Assembly (NCBI GenBank): GCA_037013685.1
Contig: CM072886.1
Coordinates: 6,634,001 to 6,698,000, forward strand
From: Acridotheres tristis
Lineage: Eukaryota; Chordata; Aves; Passeriformes; Sturnidae
Direction: 5' to 3'
DNA: 64,000 bases
Both the position numbers and the translations under genes were made by a program. A model generated the notes under the pieces. It ran no database searches, was not told the origin of the DNA, and worked only from the letters and a program-made list of their open reading frames with translations. Of this stretch, positions 25,355 through 39,537 are shown piece by piece. How positions within the stretch are numbered: the stretch's first letter is position 1; each line of letters begins with the position of its first letter.

Positions 25355-28300
25355 TAAAGCTGCCAAGATTCTTCTTAAAACTTTTGCTCTTTGTCTCCAA
25401 TATCACCAGCCCATTACTGGCTCTTTGTGTCTGTGATTTTGTTTGTGCCAGTTAAGGGCAATTACACTTAGAAATCCTGGTTGATTAGCATGAACTGAAC
25501 CCCAAAGGCTTCTGAACAAAGTTAGGGCTCAGAGGCTTTTGCAGCTGATACAACAGATGCTGTTACCTATCTTGCAGTAAAATAAATGCTCTTGTTTAAT
25601 CCCAAAAGCTGGAAAGAATTAATCATTGTTGTAATTAGAGCACACTCAATTATTATTTTTTAGCCTGGTTCATGTGGTGAGTTCAGTATTTCTCTTTTCC
25701 CTACCTGTATCTCTAATACGAGTGGTGGGACCAAAGAGAGCTCAGAAAGACCCAGACCAAATCTTAGACTTGGTATTTAGAGTGTAAATGTAGTAAAAAA
25801 GCATTATTTATAAAAAGCAACTTATTACTAATGTTTTTGTTACTATTTTTTATTATTTCTCCAAGTCTGTTTATTATTATGTGGAATGAATAGGTTTTGG
25901 GCTTATGGTCCAATTACAACCTCATACTAATTTAATTAGTTGTGTAAAATTTAAAATAACATAATGCTTGTTATTTCCAAAACACTAATGGGCATAAATA
26001 TTAATGAATCTTCCTCACAACATCCTTTTGAGCTAGGTGATAAACATTATTATGATAAATATACCTCTGAAAATTGAACACTGTCATAACTATCATCAGT
26101 AATACTGCTCAGATTGTAGTCATGATATTTATTGCTTAATTGAAATGGATTTACTAGGCCTAGAAATAGGCTTACATAAATCTGTTTTTTCTATGGCAAT
26201 AAATATATTTCAAATTTATTTTTTTTCATTCTCACCTAATGTTGTTTTCAGGAACACTGAAAATGTTTAGTGATTTCATGACAAAGTGAGCATAGATAGA
26301 ATATTTCCGTCATAAAATAATGCTATCTGTTTTATTGATTGTTGTTTAATTTTTGGTGTTTGTTGTAAATTATTAGTTTTTGAGGGAGCCATTTTGAGGT
26401 AAAAAGCTTATGTTTATGGTTTTTCATATCCTCTTTTTAATGTGAATACACTTTTGAATCATTGTTGTTCATAAATCAGAAGGACTCCTCTATTGGAAAG
26501 CTGCATAATATAAGGACATTGTTCACTTATATCAAAAGCTGGTGGCTAAAATTAATTTTTCCAACATTTTCAAGCCTAAAGCACTGTAACTTCTATACTT
26601 GTGAGAAACAGTTACTGTTATTAGGATAAATAATGGATTAAGATAAAGCACTTACTAAATAAAAAAGAAGAAAAGGACTCAATCCAAATACCATATTAGT
26701 TAAAATATTTTTGTTATTACATTTGTGCATGTGTGTATCTTCAAGCAGACTATCTTCTCTTTTCTCAATTCACCAACTGTATGAATGTAGTTGTGAATGA
26801 AAAATGAGCTGTATGACTGTAGTCATTCAGTGTTTTTTTTAATGAGTAGTTATTAATTAATTAATTTTCAGGAAAGCAACATTTTCAGTTACTTCCCATA
26901 GAAATAAATATTATTAATACCATTCAAGTAATCTTTAATAGTTCATTAAAATCCTCACAGCTTCTGAAAATGGCAGCATTTTTAATGTGTGTGCCTGTGT
27001 GGGCTTTCAGTGAGGTTGTTCTGGGGCTTCAGGGCTGAAGGTGGGGACCACTTTCCTTTCTCCTTCTTCTTACAGATCCTGCTTTGAGTGATATTATTTT
27101 AACAGCCAAGATGAGTAGTGTGAATAACCTTGTTTGATAAGTGCTGTTTAACCCCTTTGTGGTAGAACAGCAGTGCTCCAGCTGCATGTACATAACTAAA
27201 GCTGAGGCTTGTGTGTCCACAAAGTGTTGCATGAACAAGAATGTGCTAACAGTATAGCAGAGGCTGATTTTGTGGGTGATAGTTTACTTTGGATTTGAAG
27301 CTGAAACAGCAGCTTTTGTTTGACAACACTTAGAGGCAATATTTTCTTTTAAAAGGGGATTGTTGTGGTAATTTTTAATTATGAATCTGGTCTTTCTGAA
27401 AGACAGCCTATCTTTTCCCATCTCAAACCCACCATGAACAAATTCTGTCATCTGCTGGTTTTGACAAGAAAAAAAATCCAGAATTTTCAAAGGCATCAGA
27501 GAAAGTTGATTCAAAAACATTCCACACTCCCATTTGCTATTTCTGTTCAACCTGAGGGAATCTATCTAAGCCAGGAGATCAGCTCTTCATGGTCACCTTT
27601 CATTGAATAATCCAAAGCTGCTCATTCATGAAGCCCCAGCAGCTGGGAGGTTTCCCTACCAGTGAATCTCAGCACAAGCAGAAGCAGCAATATCTCTGTC
27701 AGACGTACCAATGTTGCATGTTGCTATCAGTAATTGTTTCAGGCTAATTAATATTTGATATCTGCAGTGGCACAGAGAGAGAGGGAGGTTTGCCACACAA
27801 CTCTCGAGGGATTCATGGGTTTTCAAAACTCTATTACAGAGCTGTGCAAACATTGCCTTCTCAGGTGTCCTCAGTCGTGCCTTCAGCAGCAGGGCCCTTC
27901 TGATGCTAAATATTTCTGGCTGCACATGCTTACAAAATTAAAAGGTATTACCATAGGAGGGTGGATACCCACTTTAATTGAATAAACATGTTATTAAATG
28001 GTGAGAGTATTTGTTTTTCCTGCTCAGCAGTCAACACTCCACCAATTTCTGTCCCATTGTTTGTTTTGAATAGAAATTTTTGGACACAGTTACATGCTAG
28101 TGGAACAATAACTACTGACAAGTTTAATCCCAGAGTTTTCTTTTGAGGAAGAAACTACAGAAACTAATTTCACGTTGCTAAATTTCAGGGCCAATTTTGG
28201 ACTAACACAGGGGAAGAAAACCGGTCAAACCTATTCTTTATTTGGTTTGGAAGACCCTCATGGTTTATTTGAAATCCTGACAAAGCACAGAAACTGTGCT

Positions 28301-28767
28301 CTTTTATGTAGCCTGAATGTTCTTTGCTTTTGACAACAATTCTTCTGCTTTGGAACAGTTTGATTTAATGAGAAAAAAAAATAGTTTAAACAAGAAGATA
28401 GAGGGGAGTTAGGAAAAAACCAAATATAGTGTAGGGACATTTTGGTTGTTAGGATCCTTGAGCCATGGGGTAATGGGTTCTTATTTAAAATTAAGGGTCT
28501 GTCGTTGTAACTCAGTAGAAACTGGAATAAAAAAAAAAAAAGAAGTGGAATGAAAAGACACATTCTGAGTCTGCATACTTTGTCTTTGTTTTCCACTCTT
28601 AATAAAAGGGAAAGGACAGACACTGAGTGTCAGCAAGGAGGAATGGCTGGGTGGGGGCTGCTTGTGTCTATTATCCATGGAAAATACGTTTGCACCCCTA
28701 AAATGCAAAGAATGTGCACTCTCCTCATCCTCAACAGGTATTTTTGGAGTGAGATCATCTCAACATT

Positions 28768-28856
28768 GAAGGAACCTGATCTAGTAGAAGGTGCTCCTGC
28801 CCATAGCAGAGAGGTTGGAGCTGGATGATCTCCAAACCCAAACCATTCTATGGTTT
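28768..28856 (+). mobile_element. Truncated CR1 LINE 3' end (short)
   Basis: It reads GGAACCTGATCTAGTAGAAG, then CTCCTGCCCATAGCAGAGAG, GGAGCTGGATGATCTCC and AACCCAAACCATTCTATGGT. It is a plus-sense CR1 terminus of under 100 bp. Confidence 0.88.
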
Positions 28857-29287
28857 CTCATTGGCAGCCACCATGGTGACTTAGGACCTGCAGCTCTTTA
28901 ATGGCCCAACAATAAAACCACTTTGGATACCAGATCTTTACCTCTATTGGTTTTGGGGGATGTATCCAGGGGGAAGTCTGTGCTTCTGAAATGATGGTCT
29001 GGGTGCATTCATAAAACACAACAGGATGTGTTTGCCTGAGCTGGGAAGCAAAGCTCAGCACAGCCTGCAGTGCTCCATCCCAACACCCCAGTTTTGCTGG
29101 TTCTTGCTCCCTGCATAACAATGGTTTTGGTAAAACTGCACCAAACCCCAATTTCTTACCAAGTCTCCATTCTCTCCACTCCAGGGACTGCTTAGTCTGG
29201 ACATTGCAACAAAATACTCTGCATGAAATGCAGAGCATTAAAAACTTGAAATGAAGAGTGTTAAAAGCTGAGTCTGCTGACTTCAGC

Positions 29288-29326
29288 TTTCCTATTAAAA
29301 CAATGCTTTCCTATTAAAAACAATGG
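29288..29326. repeat. ~19-bp tandem duplication
   Basis: TTTCCTATTAAAACAATGC is followed directly by a second copy with one extra A and a final G instead of C. Confidence 0.85.
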
Positions 29327-29783
29327 CTTAAACCCTTGCTGTTCTCCTAATAATGCAGATAAATTGAATTAGAACTAAATCCAAAGCCTCCTGAATTGAG
29401 CTGGGAGATTTCAACAGAAATTGCACAAACGTGACTGAATGCAAAATTGTTTTTCAGACTAAGTTGGACAGCCTTGCTTATGTAGCAAAGGCCAATAAAC
29501 TGTATCCTGCATTTATTCACAGGCACAGATACACATCAGTAAACTGAAAAGCAAATCCACAGTTCCAGGGAAGACTAGAGGAGCATCAAAACTCAGAAAA
29601 AAATTAGCCTGTCATGCAAAAGTACATAGGTGTGTTATGTATCAGTATCAGCTATCGGCAGTCTTCCTCTGTAAATGTTTTCGTTAGTAAATGAGATTTT
29701 CATCAAGCAGGGAAGAAAAATAAAAAAGCCTCAAGGCAAAACACTGATACAAAAAGAATCCATTTTTCTTAGCTTGCATAAGG

Positions 29784-29841
29784 TTATATTTCTCATTCTG
29801 CTTCCTTTTCTGAAGGAAAGAAAGTAGAATGAGAAATATAA
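29784..29841. repeat. Inverted repeat with perfect 16-bp arms (58-bp hairpin)
   Basis: TTATATTTCTCATTCT at 29784-29799 is the exact reverse complement of AGAATGAGAAATATAA at 29826-29841. The 26-base spacer continues the stem with a G-U pair and three Watson-Crick pairs, then loosely. Transcribed in either direction it would fold into a long hairpin. It could be a small non-autonomous DNA transposon relic, a structured RNA, or a chance cruciform. I recognise no family. Confidence 0.85.
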
Positions 29842-30478
29842 GTTGTATAGATGAGCTAACTCGAACAAACTAGTAGAGATTAATATCCTAATAAGATTCA
29901 CAAAATGTCTTCAAAATAAATTTCAATTTGTTTTTGAATAAAGCCTTCATTAGATAATGTACAAGGTTTCCTAGATAGTCAAATTCAGATGGACATCAGT
30001 AAAATATTCACAGTTTTCTTTCTTGCACTTGTATGGGAATCTATCTTGGTGAAACTTGGGGTAACTTTGCTTTACAAGGAATGAAATAAATACCAGTATG
30101 AAAATTATTGAAAAAAAAAATCTAACAAATTATTAGATTTCTTGCAACATAGAAAGACTTCTGAATTACATTAGAGATGAGCTCCTGCTTTTTAGTGTAA
30201 ATTAGCTTCCTATGTTTTTAGGGATAATGAACATCCTGGTTTGTGCTGGATGTTAATAAGTATAGGTGATTATTCTAAAATGTTAAGGAAGAAGTATATT
30301 AGGAAGAGCATACAAAATGAGAAAACAACAGTGAGTTTAAAAGCTTCAGAAAGCAAAACTAGAAGGAATTTAATTCAGTGTCTCTGCGGAAACATAGGAA
30401 GCAGTCTATAATCTGATTTTTCTGATTTCCAGTCCTTTTAATTTTTAGATCACTGAAATAGTAAAAAAACCATATATT

Positions 30479-30494
30479 TAGTGCCCTCTTCTGG
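30479..30494 (-). promoter_or_regulatory. CTCF-like motif
   Basis: The minus strand reads CCAGAAGAGGGCACTA. It matches the CTCF core except for A at the fifth position, a variant I recall from known CTCF sites, and the trailing CACTA resembles the extended motif. The call is from motif only. Confidence 0.35.
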
Positions 30495-33400
30495 AAAAAC
30501 AGCTCTTGCTATGCAGGGCACCCAGTGAAGTTTCTGTACTCAGAAATGCAAATCTTCTGACGTAAATGCTCTCCTCTTTAGCCAAGTTACATGCCTAAAT
30601 CCAAGGAGTGTGTGGCTCTCTGTATTTACCCTGAGCAAGTGCCTTTTATCTCTTTAACTTCCTGCAGAACTCTGCTTTTACCAGCTTGATGTTAAAACCA
30701 AGAATTAAAGTTCCTCCTTGGGCAGCTAATGACCCAGATTTGAAAATGGAATCTTCTATTCTTTTTTCTTCTCTTCTCTGCTCGAAAGAAGCCCTTTCTT
30801 AAAAAGGGAGAGGAATCAAAGGGCTTTAGCCATGTCTTTAAATGCAGAAGTCCTCATATTTTTGCATGCAGGAGTGGAAGAGTGGTGCTGTTGCTGGCAG
30901 TGCTGTGAAGGGTCCTGCAGCAGGCAAGGAGCAGGGCAGGTTCTGGGCTCCTTCCTGTGCCCTGTGCTCTCCCCCTGCTTTCCAGAGGGATGCTCAGCAT
31001 CACCACAGACTGTTCACCTCATGGAGGTTGCCCACAGCATCACAAAGATAACACATAAAATGTCTTCCTGCCTTCTATGTGATTTCAGTTTGTTGTCTTT
31101 ATGTCAGAATATAGAATTGTATCCTCCAATGAATTAAATCTGTGTCTACATTGAGATACAGCTCTGAGTCTTCTGATCTCATATGGAACTGGAAAAGGAA
31201 TCTTTCACTGAACAGGGACAGGATTTTTGACCAAGGTTCCTTGCATACATCTGAGTATTTTAATTTCTTTCACATGACACCATTTTAAACTGTTGCTCTC
31301 TAATGCTTTCTGATGGGCTCATCTTTCTTGTTTCAGATTCTTTCCTTTGAGTCTTTTAAAAGTGCCCTGAGCCTAGGACCAACTTTAAAAATTTCAGTGC
31401 CAGTGCTAACTTCTTTATAGTATTCACATTCTCAGCTGCTACAGTAGAAAAAAAGCAATTTTTTCATGCTAAGAGTAAATCTTAATAAAAAGAACACATG
31501 CATTTGTTCTGTAGTTGTTAATTTCTGCCTCTAAAGTGAATTATTTAAAAATGAATAAATTAATTAGATATACTAAGCATTCAGCACATTTTCATGGCTT
31601 GCTTCTCACATAATTGCTACAAAGCTTTACCATTTGCATTGTAAACTTCAAAAAATAGAGGCTTGTAGAATATTTCCACAGTGTCCGCACAGCTCAAGAA
31701 ATGTTTATTTGAAAGAAGGCATTATCTAATGTTTCATTAAAAGCTGTATTAAGCACTGATTTCTCATGCTGTCCTTCAGCCCTCAGACTTGCAACAAAGA
31801 CAATGAAGGTGAGAGTCAGTCGAGTGAATGTGGATGTGAGCCCTGTAAATTCCCACCTCCACCAGCTATCCCAGGCTGCCTCTATAAACAGTATAATTCA
31901 GGGTGTAATTCCAAGGCTCAAATAAACATCAAAGGCTGCTGAGAGGGATCATACCCCACACAAGCTTTTGGCACCATTGTCTGGGAAAAGGGAGTTGCTG
32001 CATGGGTTTGTAGGTGCAAAAAGGGTAAATGCTCATAAAGAATGACTGGAGAGGTCAGGGGCAGGGACATCCCTCAAGGTAGACAGCTTGAGAGAGGCAC
32101 TCCAAGTGACAAAGTGCAAGAGCCTGGGAAAGTATTCTGGGAAAGGATGTCTGTAAATCAGATAACTGCAGTCTTCTGTCTGAACTGGCCAGGGTCTGGC
32201 CCAACACAGTGATTATTATGATCCCAAATATTCCTAGAGATTCATAGTTGTGTGTTTCTGTGGGTGTGTTTGTATGGATCTGAAGGTGTTCTATGTTTCC
32301 TGGATTTGGGATAATTGCTATCTCTTTTTAAAACTTGTATTTGGCCTCAGGCTGCTTTTGTACTTGTAATACATAATAATGTTTGTTGAACTTTTACTTA
32401 TTTTCCTTAGATATATTGTTTGGTGTGTTAGAATAACAGCTACGTACTACATAATTTCATTCTCATTTCCAAGTTTCTGAATAGAGGGGAAACCTGGGAG
32501 TTTACATCTGTGATGTATTGATAAAAGTTTAAAAATATCAACAAGAGATGAGCTCATTATTGATAACATCCATTCATAATTCTTTGTAATTTCATCGCAG
32601 CTACTTCCCAACAACCTGAGCATCAACAAGTGCACAAAGGCTGGTACAAAAGCCCTACAGAGTGCTTTGCAGCTCCCATTTTATTTACCAGTTAAAAATG
32701 GAGCAGTCGTCCTTTAAGGCAGTGTCTGCAAGGGCTTTGTGGTGCCAGGGAAGCGCTGTGAGGGACAGGTGGCTCGGGAGCAAAAGGAGGCTTTTGTAAT
32801 TGCTTGGCAGGGCAGAGCTGTATTAGAGAGCAGCAGCAGTTGGCAGATTGGATTAACGCTCTCCGAGGGGTGAGAGCTGGCACACGAGCTGGATGTTAAT
32901 ACCTGCAGCCTGAGCTGCTCCTGGAGCTGCATTAGTAACAAAAAGGAGCATCCACTCCACTCCACTCTGTCACAGAGTCATAAATCCTCAAACCGGCCTC
33001 CAAATTCCCTTTTGGCCTTGTCAGCAGTATAAGACTCTCAGAAGTGTAATTTGCAAACTAATCTTTTAATAAAGAATTATTATCATGAAGCAACTGAGAT
33101 GGATAATCAGTTTGTGGAAGGTGAATTAGCAGCATTCTCTTACAGCACGGCAGTCCATCCATTACTGTGGAGGATGTTGCCATCACACTTTATTTACGGT
33201 TGTTTTCCAAACTTGAGATGAGATTATTTGAGAAGGAATAACTCCTTGGCTTTGATGTTTCAGAGACCTTTGGCTTGGTGCTTGGAAAATCAGTTTCTAA
33301 TCCCAGCCCAGCCTCTGTATGTTTGTGGGAGAGATTTACATATTAACCATGCATGCTGCCTGTGGTGCATGGCCCTGCCACAATCAGCTTCAGCTTGTGT

Positions 33401-36400
33401 TAGAAATGCTTCCAAAATGCAGGTCCCCATGGCAGGAATGTGCTGTCCCTCCCTGGTGTCACCTTGGTGTGAGATTGCTCTCCAAGGAAGCTTCTCTGGT
33501 GTGGGTAGCAGGGTATTCACAGCCCTGCATGGCTGGAGAAACTCTCCTGGTTGTCCTTTAAACAACAAGGACAGTGATTTAATTTTCAGTCTTAAGAGAT
33601 TAAATTGTGAAAAGATTTGCAAAATAGAGACATGTCCTGGTGATCCACTGCTTCTTATAATATTTCCTTCTTCCAAATCAAATGCTGAAGTTTCTTCCTG
33701 GCTCTGGAGACATGCAGTTGCTGATTTCCTATGGCACTGGGTATGAGTGGAGCAGTTCCTGTCCCTCCCTGGTGTGATTGAGATGAGGCACAGACTCACT
33801 GGCTGTCTCTGAGGCACTGACAGGTTGGTGTTGGCTGTGTCACCCCAGCCAGGCACAGTTACACTGCTGAGTCAGGATCCTTCCCTCCTCTTTGCAAGAA
33901 AAAGGTTTACTTCCCTTAACAACTCTAATACATGCATTCCCCAAGTATATATATTCCTCCTTTTGCACAAACGTTAAATTAATTCCTCTGGAATACAGAG
34001 ACAAATACAGCAGAGTCATCCAGTTGCCAAATTCTCTGTATATTGATTGATTCAGAGACCCCCTTCTTCTCATCACCTTCCTTGCTCAAACCCATTTCCC
34101 CCATCCTGAGCTCCCCAGACTGTCCTGGAGTGTCCCAGCAGTGCCAGAGTGCCCTTTCTGTGGCTGTGAGAAATCCCACATGTGGCTGATCAGCTGGATA
34201 AGGCACAGTGGGTAAGAGCATCCCAAATCAGGTGTTTGATGACAGCTGTGGGTTATTGGCTGCCAGCTGAACCAACGCTCAGGAAATGCTCCTTGATAGC
34301 ATTTCATTATGGGTTTTCTAATTTATCAGAAGCACGAAGAGAAATGGGCAGAGTTCCTTAGAGGGCTGTACAAGCAGGTTGACACACAGCATGAGACTGT
34401 ATGGAGGAATGATAAAGTATAAAGGAATAATTCAATGCAGGGACAAAAGAGAATATGCTGTCTCAGAAGAAAGCAAAATAGGTCAGTATCACAATGAATC
34501 TGAAAGGTGAGAATGTTGAAGACACCTCAAATTATACAGCTTTATTGATTTGTTTTGTTCTTGTTAGCAATCGAGATTCAGTGAGTGCAGGGTACAAAAT
34601 ACCAGTATGGATTTCGGTAGTTTTTCTTTTTTGTTATTGCAGTGACACAAAAGGAAAAGACAGCATGATGTTTCTGAGAGAATCTAATTCCAAGCTGGTT
34701 ACTATGGAGTGCCTATTAGCAGGAAAATAAAATCCTTTGCAAAAATAGTTGGGCTGAGGAGAGTGCTGCTGACCATTCTGTCTCCACTGAGGGAAAAAAT
34801 GAAAATATCATTAACCAACCATGCCTCAGCCAGACGTAACCCCTTGTGCTCTAAATCACAAATAGAAGGGAGAATGAAAGTACAAAATCTGACCAAAACA
34901 TTACACAGAAGTTGGTGGTCAGGTACAGGAGTGGAGTTTTCATCCCTTTGGAGGGCCAGTTCAACATGGAATGGCAAAAGAAGGATTCAAGAGAAGGGTT
35001 CAATGAAATGGTATCATAAAATTTTTGATCAAGGCAAATGATGTTGACAGATTAAGTGAAAATTCAATTTTTAATATTGACTTTCATAAAAGATACAGAA
35101 TACTCCTCAAAAAGGTACAGCAGCCTGCTTTAATCCTCCACGGACTACCATAACAGATTATGGCACTGACGTATTTTTAGTCAAATAATTATCCTTTTCT
35201 CTCCTGGAAGATCTGTATGAACAACACAGTTACCCTGTGAAGTGAACATCAGATTTGCCCATTGATGACTGACCAATAGAAGAATCCATGTGACAGTGTG
35301 GTACCCTTTACACACGTGGTATGTCCATGCAGGATGAGGAAACACAATCTCTGGTAATATTTGCTTGGTATTTTCCTCCTGAACTTGTTTTCCCCTCCCT
35401 TTCACACCATTGTCAGAAAACAAGGTACAAAATACATGAGCTATTTGCCAATGCACAGCAGCAGCCTTCCTGCATTCTATTTTATTCTCTTTTCCCTGTT
35501 AATCTGTCAGCTCCAGAGCCTAGTTAAATATCACAGATACTAAAGGTCAAATGGCAAATCATATTTTACCTGCATATTTTGCATCATAGTGTTAGTTACT
35601 GTTTAAGGGCACCAAGACCATTTTGAAAGGTGGAATATGTAATTATGTCAAATGTTTGGGATTATTCAATTGTCTTGTCATTCATATGTGCATTTGAGGA
35701 TTTTTCTGCTTATAGCAGAAAGTAGGAAAATGGGCTGTATAATCTATTTCCAGCAAATGTCTTTTTAGAGACTCTTTGTGGGAAGCCCTTTTAATGGATC
35801 TGCCAGTTCTTGTTTCACCAACCATTTGTGATATATTTTTACTGTCTTACTACACAGTGTAAAAGCAGATACATTCTCGAGACAACCTGGGTCTGTTAAG
35901 AATCCTGAGGGATCTATTATTTGTTGCTATACTTTATTTTACAGAATAAAACATGAGTCATTTTACCCAGATAAATCCTGAGTGTTTTATAATTAATTAC
36001 ATTAAAATATATTCTTGCTATTTTCAGGCTTTACCAAACTGTTGTACACTTTTCTTTCTGATAACTATTTGGTGTGTTCATTTTTATTTGGGAACGCTGG
36101 GATGGCTTTTTGGATTAAATGTGTAATTCCTGAAAAAGAAAGACACTAAACACTGGAAATTTTGTATTTAGACTTGCAAGCTGCAAACAGCTTGCACTTC
36201 TGCTGTGTCCTGTACTGGTCCCTTAGGAGCTCTAAGTTTTATGGGATTTTTTTGTGAGTTTCCTGGGTAATTCTTTAATATAAATAACACTACTTTACAA
36301 AGGGCCAGGTGGCTCTATGGAGCCATTTAGAAAATGAATGCAAAGCATGCTTTATTCCTGTATTTATCAAGTAAGTAACAATCATGATCTCATGGCAGCC

Positions 36401-39400
36401 AGTCCACCTGGGTCTAATCCCAGATCCACGAGCTGTTTTATACTCTGGGTGGTAAGAGCCTAAATCAGCTGTTTTGATAGAAAAGCCTGCTGGAAGATGA
36501 GTGGATTGGGCTGATTTGGGGAGCCTTCTTTCAAGGGCTTTTCCCCCCCTTTCTTTGTTTGTAAACCTCCTTGAAATGAGGTGCCTCTTTTTGGTATTGA
36601 TTCAGCACCCTGTCATGCAAATATTAAAGAAACACTTCCATAAATGCTGATTATTGCTGGTGCTGGCCTGGTATCAGCTCACAAAAGGAGACAGGAACTG
36701 GCAGACAGAGGAGATGGAAGTGTAAACCAAACCCTTTCTTATTTTCTGATGCTTGTGATAAACCCTCAGCAGGTAGTGCAGTCTTTCATAACAGAGCCAT
36801 AAGGTGCTGAAAATCCATTTCACACATTTCTTGAATATATATTACATATTTCTGCAGTTACTGTGGGGCAGAAACAAGAGCCATGGGTTTTAATTTAAAG
36901 TATATGAAGAGTTGCAATGATAAATGAATCCAAATCCACTCTATGCTTAAATAGCATATAGTTTCTATTTCAGTAAGCCCTGCTGGACAAGGGCCTGTAG
37001 GATACTTGTTGATATACTTTATTGTTAGAGAATAAAAACCTGTAGGAAACAGCCCTTACACAAGTGCTTCCAAGGAGACATTCCCATTCACGACCTACCT
37101 TGGTCTGTAGTGACAGAGCACAGAAATTGCTTCTTCCATTTTGTTTCTGTGCCTTGTTGGAACCACAATTTCCCTGTTCCTTTGGAATTTGGTGGTGTGG
37201 GAGAGGCACATGCTGCTGCTCCATGTGCTGCAGTCAGTATTTCCTTTTCTGCTGTCATCTGACCAGGTCTAGGTTTCTTCTGTTGTTTGCATAAAACAAG
37301 GTCAGTGGCTTCACAACAAGGTGTTGTCACATATAATCAGCCCTGCATTCTTCTGAATTTCAGAGAGATAATTGCCTTTCCAAGACTTCAATGGAACAGA
37401 CAGATCCGTCTCTCAGTCCCTTTATGATTTCAGTGTAAACATGCACGTGTTGCAGAACATTGAAAGTAAACGAGATCTGTTCTGTGACCTGGGATGAGAA
37501 GCCCAGTGGGAGTGTGTTTCTGGCCCAATGGTTTTGTGATAATGACTTTTACAGCACTTGTTGGTGGCATGGGAGCTTCTGTGACCTGCTTGTGGTGATA
37601 CCCAGAGCCCTTCAGAGCACCCTCAAACCTGTTCTGTGTTAGTGAGATGGCTTGACACACAGAGCCTACAGAGCAAAACAATTGCCAAAACCTCTGCTAC
37701 CCCCAAATATGCCTCTCTGCTGACAGGAGCTGTAATTCTTCTGGAACCCAGCTAAAAATCAGGACTGAGAGCATCAAATCATCCAATGGCTTTTACCACG
37801 CTCTTTGAGAGAAAAGGGGAACACAGAGCTTACACATCTTTTTTGTTGGCCAAGCCTCAAACACAGATGAGTTTCTTGAAGTGAATACTAACTTTTAACT
37901 GGTTAATAGAGCTAATGGATTAGCTTTCCATTCTCTGAGGCTTAGTTTCGATTTTGGAATACTCATCTTTTCCCTGCAGTTTTCTTTGCTGTGGGGTTTT
38001 CCTCCTCCTAAGTAAATAGCTAAATTCATCTTGACCCCAGCAGAAATTTAGTAGAGATAATAAGCAGACATAGCCATCCTCTCAAAAAGTTCAGTTAACT
38101 TCATGTAGTTTGTATATCCAAGAGGAAAGCCGCCATTTATTTCTCAGAAAGACATAAAGTGATTTTTCTCTTGGATTCTTGTCTGCTTAGTACCATTGCT
38201 GGCAGAGTATTTTCCAAATAGGTTTGAAATAATTGGGCTGAGAGAGATTTTTGAGCTGCATGTGCTTATGTCCATAGCAACTTTAATATTAATAATAAAT
38301 ATCTGATCCTGAAATCTTTGCTCATACAAATAGTTCTTTCTTATGCAAGCAAACCTATGTATTGTAAGGATTTATCTGAGAAAATTTTACTCCTGTGAGT
38401 GAACTCTGCCAGCTGCAAGCCTTTTAAGTCTTCATACTATAGCACAACTGATGTGAGATATTTTAGAGTCTGGCCAAAGACCCAAGATGATGACAAATGA
38501 CATTCAGAAAATAAAAGAGCTCTTTGAGTGTCCTGCAACTTCTGTTTTCCTCACTCGTAAGCTCTCTCAGCAAAGAAAATGTTGTGCCTCAGTCTCCATT
38601 AATGCCTCTAAGGCAGCTCTGAGCTCTCCAGCAGGGCTGTAGGACTCTGTACCACAAGCAAGGACATCAGCAGGTGTCCTGCTCAGAACTTCCCTGGCTG
38701 TTTCTTTTCCCTCCAGCCTGCCACGTTTTTCAATTTTCCCCGGAAGGCATCTGTTCATACTCATTTTGAGGGGCTTATGCCTCTGTTATCTGACAACACA
38801 GCATGGTTTATAATCTTGAACCATCCCAGATCAGAATTTATATATCTACATCATTTTCTCCAACCTACTGTCAGGATATTGGAAGACAAAAGCGTCTCAG
38901 GATTTAATGACAATGTATTACCAGGTTTTTCAGCCCTGTAGGCAGATTCAGTCTTCTAGTGTTTTTTCTTTAAGGAATTGTATCCATTTTAGGACTTCAT
39001 CAAAGCTGGAATAAACTGTAAGGCTGCATGCATCAGCCAGGTCTCAGGTATCAACATCAGAAGATTCAAGAGCTCTTTGGTATGATTGGGTAAGGATGAG
39101 AAAATGGTAATTTGTTTGACATCATCTGACACAGGTGGATCTAAAGAGGACACTTGTACTAAAATAAATGCTGGCTTGTGGTGAATTCACTTGTCTTCCA
39201 ATATCCTGATACCAACACCCCAGAGAATCACCTTGCATGAAGAGTCCTTATGGATCTGAGTGCCTGAAAGGAGATAGGATTTGGGGATGTGACCTCATGA
39301 TGCCCTTGTAATGCAGGGAGTGAATTGCACAGGGAAGAAGGAAATCACATCAATCCAGCATCAGTCTCTGCATTTCATAGGTAGAAATCCAGTGCTTTCA

Positions 39401-39499
39401 CCTCTGTGCCTGTTTTTCAGGGAGCTCATGCAGTAATGTAAGGATTCAGTGTTTGGTTTCAAATTGTAACAGAGAAGTTTGATTTGGTGTTTACAGGAT

Positions 39500-39537
39500 G
39501 ATGTGCCTCATGTTTATTGATGTGCCTCGTGTTTATC
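39500..39537. repeat. 19-bp tandem duplication
   Basis: GATGTGCCTCATGTTTATT is followed directly by GATGTGCCTCGTGTTTATC, with two differences in 19 bases. Confidence 0.9.

Noticed and set aside
33228..33856. Overlapping 172- and 188-codon frames on opposite strands
   Set aside because: No recognisable domain, no conserved motif, and mutual overlap on both strands. The length is possible by chance in a GC-richer 64 kb window. A protein search giving a bird hit would reopen it.
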